DNA from: Mesorhizobium sp. INR15
Lineage (GTDB): Bacteria > Pseudomonadota > Alphaproteobacteria > Rhizobiales > Rhizobiaceae
Direction: 5' to 3'
Length of the DNA: 64,000 nucleotides
Assembly (NCBI RefSeq): GCF_015500075.1
Contig: NZ_CP045499.1
Coordinates: 62,001-126,000, forward strand
Under the pieces are notes generated by a model. It was not told the origin of the DNA. It was given only the letters and a program-made list of their open reading frames with translations, and searched no databases. Each line of letters starts with the position of its first letter. Positions within the stretch are counted from its first letter, which is position 1. A program made the translations under genes and the position numbers. Of this stretch, positions 58,105 through 64,000 are shown piece after piece.

Positions 58105-59319
58105 ATGAGTAGCGAGAGCGGCAGTAAAGCGCCTGCCAACGCCGAGTCGAGCGTAGTCGACGTGGCGATTGTCGGCGCTGGATTGGCCGGCACGACAATG
58201 GCAATTGTATTGGGAAAAGCCGGGCGCAAGGTGGCGCTGATCGATCCGCACCGCGTCCATCACGACGAGTTCAGGGCCGAGAAAACTCGCTCGGAGCAGA
58301 TGCAACTGTTCGAGAAGATCGGCCTCGGTCGTGTCGTTGGGGGCCTCGTCACCCCGACGCCCGAAATTCTTGTCTTCCGCTTGGGCCAGTTCTTCCAACG
58401 CAAGCTGGATTCGGAGTTCGCTTTCTCCTATGGCCCGCTGGTAAACGGCCTGCGCGAGGCCCTGCCGACCGAAGTGCCGCTGACGGTGGGCAAAGTCGCC
58501 GAGGTCTCGACTGGACCGGACCGGCAGCGCCTGGTGCTGGTCGACGGCGCCGTCATCAATGCTAGACTCTTGGTAGTGGCCACCGGCTCCGGCGAGGCAA
58601 TCCGCCGTGCAATCGGCGTGGAGCGCGTCGAGGAATCGAAGGCGCATTCCCTGGCGATCGGATTCGACCTTGCGATCTCGCCGCAGGAATTTGGCTCTCA
58701 GTGCCTCACCGCCTACCCTAGGAATATCGTGCACCGCATTCCCTTTCTTACCATCTTCCGGATCGGTAACCGGATGCGGGCCAACATGTTTTCCTACCGG
58801 ACCGTTGCCGACCCGTGGACGCAAGCGTTTCGTGCGAACCCGCAACAGATGCTTCTGCAAATGATGCCGGAGATCGCCGCGCAATGCGGCAACTTCGCCG
58901 TCGCTAGCCCGGTCGAGCTCAGGCCGGTCAGCCTGACGACCACCAGAAACCACCGCCGCAGCGGCGTGGTCTTTATCGGCGACGCGTTCTCCACGACATG
59001 CCCCGCGCAAGGCGACGGTATCCGCCGGGTGCTTACTGATGTCGATCGCCTGTGCTCGACCTACATCCCCGCCTGGCTGGAGACGCCTGGCATGGGCATA
59101 GAGAAGATCTGTGCTTTCTACGACGACCCGATCAAGATTGCCGCCGACGCTAGCGCCATGCGCTCCAGCCTCTATGCCAGGGCAATCACCACCGAGGCCG
59201 GATTGGAGTGGCGAATCCGCCGGCTGCGCAACAACACCGCTCGCCAGCTCATGATCGTCGCCCGCAAAATGCGTCATCTGGGACAGCGGCGGACAACGGC
59301 TATCCGTGAGGCAACCTGA
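58105..59319 (+). CDS. FAD-dependent monooxygenase/oxidoreductase (PHBH/Ubi type)
   Basis: A 404-residue flavoprotein: VDVAIVGAGLAGTTMAIVLG (GxGxxG dinucleotide motif, residues about 13-32), ARLLVVATGSGEAIRR (motif before the second domain) and VVFIGDAFSTTCPAQGDGIR (GD motif contacting FAD ribityl), all in the order of class A monooxygenases. GGAGAGGG precedes the ATG. It lies upstream of chrA in the same direction (224-base gap). A substrate cannot be told; it might reduce chromate incidentally, or act on an aromatic or isoprenoid. Confidence 0.75.
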   Translation: MSSESGSKAPANAESSVVDVAIVGAGLAGTTMAIVLGKAGRKVALIDPHRVHHDEFRAEKTRSEQMQLFEKIGLGRVVGGLVTPTPEILVFRLGQFFQRKLDSEFAFSYGPLVNGLREALPTEVPLTVGKVAEVSTGPDRQRLVLVDGAVINARLLVVATGSGEAIRRAIGVERVEESKAHSLAIGFDLAISPQEFGSQCLTAYPRNIVHRIPFLTIFRIGNRMRANMFSYRTVADPWTQAFRANPQQMLLQMMPEIAAQCGNFAVASPVELRPVSLTTTRNHRRSGVVFIGDAFSTTCPAQGDGIRRVLTDVDRLCSTYIPAWLETPGMGIEKICAFYDDPIKIAADASAMRSSLYARAITTEAGLEWRIRRLRNNTARQLMIVARKMRHLGQRRTTAIREAT

Positions 59320-59543
59320 AGTCATGCGGCCAAGCGTTCGCGGCTGTTCGCGAATGCCCGAATTCAAGTGAATGCAATCGCCAACGCAGTATTAGGAGCG
59401 ACAGGCACTCCGGCTTTTCGAGATTGATTCCGATCCATCACAGAGCGCATAGCTAGCAGACTGATGCCGTAATGCGCGAAAACGGAGCTGTCGTTCCATC
59501 AAATATGCTATGCTTCCTGTCAAGGGGTATGTATTAGCGCCAT

Positions 59544-60725
59544 ATGCAGTCCAGTCGTTTGCTCGAAGTGTTTCTGGCCTTTCTTCGTCAGGGTTTGACA
59601 GCGTTCGGTGGTCCCGTTGCCCATTTGGGATATTTTCGCGCCGATTTCGTTGAACGGCGAAAATGGCTGACCGAAGCGACTTATGCGGACCTGGTCGCGA
59701 TGTGCCAGTTTTTGCCCGGTCCCGCCTCCAGTCAGGTCGGGATGGCCATCGGTTTGCTGCGGGCAGGCTATGCGGGATTGCTCGCCGCATGGATCGGCTT
59801 CACGCTCCCGTCGGCCATCGCCATGACGCTGTTTGCCTACGGCGTCAGCCAATGGGGCGATATTGCCGGATCAGGCTCGCTCCATGGCCTCAAGGTCGCG
59901 GCTGTCGCCGTGGTCGCGCTCGCGGTCCTCGGCATGGCGCGGTCGCTGGCACCAGACCGCATGCGGGCATCTGTGGCGGTCGCCGGCGCCGTGCTTGTCA
60001 CCGCCTTACCCGGAGCGTGGGGCCAGGTCTCCGCAATCATGATGGGAGGGCTGTTCGGTCTCATTTTTCTGCACCGCGAAGTCAGAAACGACATCGAGGA
60101 TATGCCTGCATTCGGTTCCCGCTCTGTGGCCATTGGCGCCCTTGCCCTGTTCTTCGCGCTGCTCATCGGCCTGCCCTTCCTCGCGGCGGCCACGCACAAC
60201 CAGGCCGTCCAGCTGGTGGCCGCATTCTTCAGGGCCGGGTCGCTGGTTTTTGGCGGCGGCCATGTCGTGCTGCCGCTGCTGCAAGCCGATGTCGTCGGCA
60301 CCGGCTTGATGACCAATGATACCTTCCTGGCAGGTTACGGTGCGGCTCAAGCGGTGCCTGGGCCGCTGTTCACCTTCGCGGCCTATCTCGGCGCGATGGT
60401 CGGGGCGAATGGCAACGGATGGCTGGGGGCGGCCCTTTGCACCGTGGCGATATTTCTACCGTCGATGCTGCTCATCGTCGGCACCGTGCCGTTCTGGGAT
60501 GCCTTGCGTCGCAAACCCATCGCGCAGGCCGTTCTGGCTGGGGTCAATGCTGCGGTCGTCGGGCTTCTGCTGGCAGCTCTATATTACCCGGTGTGGACCT
60601 CGGGGATTATGAATGAACGTGATTTCGTCCTTGCCGCCGTGGCCTTCCTGCTTCTATTCCTGTGGCGGTTCCCGCCATGGCTCGTCGTCATCCTGTGCGC
60701 GATCGGAGGCGCGGTGCTGGCGTGA
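59544..60725 (+). CDS. chrA: Chromate efflux transporter ChrA
   Basis: A 393-residue CHR-family membrane protein with two homologous halves. The N-terminal half has FLRQGLTAFGGPVAHLGYFR, WLTEATYADLVAMCQFLPGP and ASSQVGMAIG; the C-terminal half has FRAGSLVFGGGHVVLPLLQ and FLAGYGAAQAVPGPLFTFAAYLG. These FGGP/FGGG and PGP motifs are diagnostic. About 10-12 helices. It exports chromate using the proton gradient. It overlaps the next gene by four bases (GTGA). The 224 bases before it hold GCATAGC/GCTATGC inverted heptamers but no clear operator. Confidence 0.9.
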   Translation: MQSSRLLEVFLAFLRQGLTAFGGPVAHLGYFRADFVERRKWLTEATYADLVAMCQFLPGPASSQVGMAIGLLRAGYAGLLAAWIGFTLPSAIAMTLFAYGVSQWGDIAGSGSLHGLKVAAVAVVALAVLGMARSLAPDRMRASVAVAGAVLVTALPGAWGQVSAIMMGGLFGLIFLHREVRNDIEDMPAFGSRSVAIGALALFFALLIGLPFLAAATHNQAVQLVAAFFRAGSLVFGGGHVVLPLLQADVVGTGLMTNDTFLAGYGAAQAVPGPLFTFAAYLGAMVGANGNGWLGAALCTVAIFLPSMLLIVGTVPFWDALRRKPIAQAVLAGVNAAVVGLLLAALYYPVWTSGIMNERDFVLAAVAFLLLFLWRFPPWLVVILCAIGGAVLA

Positions 60726-62095
60726 AAGAAGCTGTCTTTGAGGGTGCTACAGTGATCGGCGCCGGCGCGGCGGGCTTGGCTGTCGCACATGCGCTGGTAA
60801 AGGCCGGGGTGGCGGTCCAGATCATCGAGAAGGAGGATGTCCTCGGTGAACCTTGGCGCAGGCGCCACAAGCACCTGCACCTGAATTCACACCGCGACCT
60901 GTCAACGCTTCCCGGCGTTGCCTATCCGGAGGGAACACCGGCCTTTCCCTCGAAACATGCGGTCATCCGTCATCTGAAGGAATTCACCGACACCCACAGG
61001 CTGCCGGTGGAGGCTGGTGTGGCCGTTGATGAGATCATGTTCAACGGCGATCATTGGGCCGTGCAGACCAACACCGGCTTCCGCCTGACCCGTCACGTCG
61101 TCGTCGCCACCGGGCGCGATCGACAGCCATACATTCCGGAGTGGAAAGGGACGATGGAATTCACCGGCCGGATCATCCATTCGGCGGATTTTGGAGATGC
61201 GAAGGACTACGTGGGGAAAAAGGTGCTTGTCGTCGGCGCCGGCAACTCGGGTTTCGATGCGCTCAACCACCTGGCGGGTGTCAATGCCACAAGAATCTGG
61301 TTGTCTGCGCGCACTGCCCCCGCGATCTTGCCCAAACGAATTGGGAAAATTGCAGTGCACAGGCTTTCGCCGATCATCGCCAGATTGCCATTGTGGCTCG
61401 CGGATGCGGTGATAACGGGCCTTCAGCGTATCGCCTTCGGCGACCTGCGAAGGCTCGGTATGGCGGTACCCTCCTCCGGCGGGGTGAGCCGCCTGGCCTC
61501 CGAAAACATCGCAATCGCGACTGATGATGGCGCCGTGCACGCCATCAAGAACGGGAAAATCATTGTGCTGCCGACGGTTCGTGAGTTTACCCGCGACAGC
61601 GTGATCCTGGCGGACGGGTCGTCAGTCTATCCGGATGTTGTGATCGCCGCGACCGGCTACAGGCCGGGGCTTGAGCACTTGGTCGGCAAACTTGGCGTCC
61701 TCGATGGTAGAGGCGTTCCGCTGTTCAATAGCGGCATGACTGATCCGAAATTGCCCGGCCTCTGGTTTACGGGAATGCGGCCCAACATTCGCGGCTGCTT
61801 TGCCAATGCACGGATTCAGGCGCACGCGATCGCCGCCAAAATCAGGAAGCTGGGACCACAGCCGCGAAGGTTAAACAGAACGACGAAATTCGTTGCGTTG
61901 AAAGGACTGTGTCGAGTTCCAGGGCGTTACATGAACTCGCTGGCGCGTCTCGACCAGTTCGAACCAATACCCGAGTTCTTGGGCGAGACTCGCTGCACCG
62001 TAGCGTGCAGTGGCAAGGCCGCCGCACCATTCCGGTCCGTCCATCGCAAAAGTGGCGATGATGACGTGGCCCCCGCCCTTCAAGGCTCGTCTTAA
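60722..62095 (+). CDS. FMO/NAD(P)-binding flavoprotein, C-terminus altered by read-through
   Basis: GTG at 60722 overlaps the chrA stop. A flavin-containing monooxygenase-type protein of 457 residues: GATVIGAGAAGLAVAHALV (FAD motif), VLVVGAGNSGFDALNHLAG (NADPH motif) and VVIAATGYRPGLEHLV (ATGY motif). The family homology ends near residue 385 (NARIQAHAIAAKIRKLG). The last 75 residues are read through antisense sequence of the decayed methyltransferase at 61871-62282, so the original stop was lost, probably by a deletion joining two blocks. The catalytic core is intact. Confidence 0.8.
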   Translation: MKEAVFEGATVIGAGAAGLAVAHALVKAGVAVQIIEKEDVLGEPWRRRHKHLHLNSHRDLSTLPGVAYPEGTPAFPSKHAVIRHLKEFTDTHRLPVEAGVAVDEIMFNGDHWAVQTNTGFRLTRHVVVATGRDRQPYIPEWKGTMEFTGRIIHSADFGDAKDYVGKKVLVVGAGNSGFDALNHLAGVNATRIWLSARTAPAILPKRIGKIAVHRLSPIIARLPLWLADAVITGLQRIAFGDLRRLGMAVPSSGGVSRLASENIAIATDDGAVHAIKNGKIIVLPTVREFTRDSVILADGSSVYPDVVIAATGYRPGLEHLVGKLGVLDGRGVPLFNSGMTDPKLPGLWFTGMRPNIRGCFANARIQAHAIAAKIRKLGPQPRRLNRTTKFVALKGLCRVPGRYMNSLARLDQFEPIPEFLGETRCTVACSGKAAAPFRSVHRKSGDDDVAPALQGSS

Positions 62096-62282
62096 CCGGG
62101 CCACGTAGGCGCACGGTCCGGCTTTTCGGTGAGGAAATGAAACGCAGCACGGTCGTGCCAGATGTCGTAGGTCTCCGCTGGCGTCCACCTCGTGGCGTCG
62201 GCAACGAGCCACCGGTCTGGTCGGCCCGTGCGCCAAGGCGGGCTCTGGCGCCCTTCAGGGCGGCCCGGGACAGATCAAGCAC
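61871..62282 (-). pseudogene. Class I SAM-dependent methyltransferase, multiply frameshifted
   Basis: Three frames must be joined: VLDLSRAALKGARARLGARA (near 62282-62220), RWLVADATRWTPAETYDIWH with DRAAFHFLTEKPDR (about 62215-62110), and AYVARLRRALKGGGHVIIAT with FAMDGPEWC (from about 62105). The SAM-binding glycine motif at the N-terminus is missing as well. Similar small methyltransferases accompany metal and chalcogen resistance genes. Non-functional. Confidence 0.6.
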
Positions 62283-62477
62283 CGTGAATTTCTAAAGCCC
62301 CTTTCGGCCCCAATGCATTATTGGGACACAGATATACGGTAGGCGGGGTGGCGTCGTTATGAGGTGCCAATTCTGAGCGGCAGGAATCCGTCGCTGTCGA
62401 CCACCAAGCTGTCTGACCAGACAGGCGTCACGACACGAAAGTGGTGAATCTGTCCGACATTTAAGAACATACGGTGA

Positions 62478-63513
62478 TCAAGCGGCCAGCATGGACGTCT
62501 CGCGCCGAAGCGGCCTGAGGTCGAGACTGTCAGTCGGGGTCCAGATGTAATCGCCGGTCAGGCTGATATGCTGCCATCCGAGCGGCGTGATGTGCTTGAT
62601 CACGTCGGCCGGCGTCGCAATGCCTTCGCGATTGAGCTCGGCGAAAGTCGGTTCGAGATAGAGCGTATTCCAATAGACGATGGCGTTGATGAGCAGGTTC
62701 AGCCCGGACGCCCTGTAGAACTGGCTCTCGAAGGTTCTGTCCCGCAGCTCTCCGAGACGATTGAAGAACAGCGCCCGGGCCAGAGTGTTCTGGGCCTCGC
62801 TCTTGTTGAGACCGGCGGTGGCGTTCCTGCGCATTTCAGGGTTCTGCCACCATTGCGGCAGGAAGATGGATCGATTGATGCGTCCGATGTCGCGCAGGGC
62901 GAGCGCCAGTCCGTTTTGGCGCGGGAATGCGGACAGTTTCGCCAGCAGGGTCGAGGGCCGCACCTGGCCGGAACGGATCGTGGTAACCAGACGCAGGATG
63001 TCATTCCAGTTCGCCTTGATCCGCTCAACGTTGATGGGCTCGCCAACGAGCGGGGCGAGGTTTTCGGGAGGCGTGTCGCCCGGGAATAGATAGAGCCGGC
63101 GATCCTTGAGACCGCGCAGCCGGGGCACGAGCTGGAACCCGACAAGATGACAAAGAGCGAAACTCATATCGCTGACCCCGCCGGTGTCGACATAATGGGT
63201 TTCGATGGCGAGATCGCTGCCATGATAGAGCAACCCATCGAGAACATAGATGGCCTCGCTCGCATTGGCGTTCATGGCGATGATGTGGAACGCGCCATAC
63301 TGGTCGGAGGTGAAGCGATAAAATTTGGCGCCGGGGTTAGGGCCATAGCGGGCGTTGAGGTCGCCGATCGCCTCGGCGTGCCCTCCCGCCGGAAAATACT
63401 GCCCATCCGAGGATGAGGTGGTTCCGTCGCCCCACAATTTCGCGAGAGGCAATTGCCTCTGGGCATTGACAAGGATGGCATGCGCACCGGTGTAACCTTC
63501 CTCCCGGATATCC
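62478..63513 (-). pseudogene. Tn3-family transposase TnpA, C-terminal fragment
   Basis: About 345 residues of the C-terminal DDE domain of a Tn3-family transposase: GYTGAHAILVNAQRQLPLAK, FYRFTSDQYGAFHIIAMNAN, HYVDTGGVSDMSFALCHLVG, LFFNRLGELRDRTFESQFYR and the conserved end GWQHISLTGDYIW. The first two-thirds (about 600 residues) is missing. Upstream codons in the same frame (to 63965) are only the reverse side of a resolvase gene. The break is at the GGATATCC sequence at 63506-63513. Confidence 0.85.
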
Positions 63514-64000
63514 ACCGGCGACCAGGACACGGCGCTGCAACTCGATGCCCTGCGCAAGGCGGGCTGCGAGAAGCTGTTCGAAGACAAGGCATCGGGTGTG
63601 AAAACTGATCGACCGGGGCTGACTGAGGCCGTGCGATACGCTCGAGACGGCGACATCCTTACGGTCTGGAAGCTTGATCGCCTCGGCCGATCGATGAAGC
63701 ACCTCATCGAGATCGTCACTGAGCTGGAATCCAAAGGTGTAAGCTTCCGGTCTATCACCGAGAATATCGACACCACGACACCCGGCGGCCGCTTGGTCTT
63801 CCATCTGTTCGGGGCGCTGGCCCAGTTCGAACGCGATCTGATCCGGGAACGGACTCGCGCAGGCCTAAAGGCGGCGGAGGATCGTGGCCGGCGTGGCGGC
63901 CGCCAAGCAGTCGTAACGCCTGACAAGCTTGCCAAGGCCCGCCAGCATCTGGTTGCCGGCCTCAATGTTCGCGAAGCCGCTGCGCGCGTGAAAATCGGCA
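63505..64000 (+). pseudogene. Serine recombinase (Tn3-type resolvase/invertase), lacks start; continues past window
   Basis: Reads RISTGDQDTALQLDALRKAG from 63505, then DGDILTVWKLDRLGRSMKHL and GALAQFERDLIRERTRAGLK, and the start of a C-terminal helix-turn-helix (LNVREAAARVKIG) at the window edge. The first about seven residues with the usual YARVS context are gone, replaced by a TAA stop 10 bases upstream in frame. The catalytic Ser in the [VI]ST motif (RISTGDQ) is kept. Truncated by the same junction as the TnpA fragment. Confidence 0.8.

Noticed and set aside
57815..58108. A 97-codon frame ending in an ATGA overlap with the FAD oxidoreductase
   Set aside because: Overlap alone is weak; there is no ribosome site or family resemblance, and the oxidoreductase has its own GGAGAGGG site.
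63520..63965. N-terminal extension of the Tn3 transposase frame on the minus strand
   Set aside because: It is the reverse of the resolvase coding strand; the resolvase motifs on + are clear, so the transposase ends at the junction.
1..64000. CRISPR arrays, tRNA or rRNA genes
   Set aside because: No regularly spaced repeats and no cloverleaf or rRNA-like sequence were seen; tRNAscan and CRISPR finders would be needed to be certain.

Overview
The window looks like part of a rhizobial (probably Mesorhizobium) chromosome or megaplasmid, most likely an integrative and conjugative element (ICE) or a similar genomic island. Reasons: high GC; a MucR/Ros regulator; an EhuB-type ABC uptake cluster; a LuxR/LuxI (TraR/TraI) pair joined to a complete trbBCDEJKLFGHI mating-pair operon of the Agrobacterium/Mesorhizobium kind; and dense mobile, defence and resistance cargo. 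The genus is inferred from gene content. No tRNA, rRNA, CRISPR array, relaxase, coupling protein or attachment site was seen.

Layout. (1) 1-6537: a divergent catabolic cluster. A HutC-type GntR regulator and an M24 hydrolase (cut by the window edge) read leftward. An EhuBCDA-like ABC importer, a DoeB/EutE-like deacylase and a threonine-synthase-like PLP enzyme read rightward. Parts resemble ectoine use, but the lyase differs. (2) 6825-8354: MucR and a fused nucleotidyltransferase-HEPN protein. (3) 8512-14790: a Rap1a/Tai-like gene split by an IS66-family element (8-bp target duplication). Both terminal repeats of that element were in turn hit by a 1544-bp IS4/IS50-type IS, each copy with its own 9-bp duplication.

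(4) 15105-28330: a defence-like island. It holds a three-gene operon (FAD/NAD(P)-binding protein, small middle protein, SMC-like ABC ATPase with a zinc hook) resembling ABC-three-component conflict systems, then a YhaO/YhaN (Mre11/Rad50-like) pair, then an AbiE type IV toxin-antitoxin pair with palindromic operators. (5) 28389-34801: an MmgE/PrpD enzyme whose promoter carries exactly the same 15-bp operator as the GntR gene 29 kb away, then an operon of GHMP kinase (PduX-like), cysteine-synthase-like PLP enzyme, MFS exporter and GNAT acetyltransferase, next to an atypical OmpR/PhoB-type response regulator. (6) 35331-39886: a small hypothetical gene, an MdeB-like E1 dehydrogenase with a divergent Lrp regulator, and a PIN toxin with its antitoxin.

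(7) 40151-51404: quorum-sensing genes traR and traI and the trb type IV secretion operon. (8) 51586-64000: a patchwork of anion and metal resistance cargo and remnants: a frameshifted TauE/SafE gene, a fluoride riboswitch with crcB, an ArsB-like remnant, a ChrB-N protein, a tyrosine/dual-specificity phosphatase, a PAP2 phosphatase, a predicted permease-like membrane protein, a frameshifted tyrosine recombinase with a perfect inverted repeat beside it, a PHBH-type flavoprotein, chrA, an FMO-like flavoprotein, a decayed methyltransferase, and a junction between a truncated Tn3 transposase and a truncated resolvase.

Main leads for new biology: the ABC-three-component-like operon with a redox-fold first gene; the kinase/PLP/MFS/GNAT operon, which looks like a route making and exporting a small amino-acid-derived compound; and two regulatory links across cargo blocks (the shared GntR operator, and an AbiE-operator-like site beside the PIN toxin gene).
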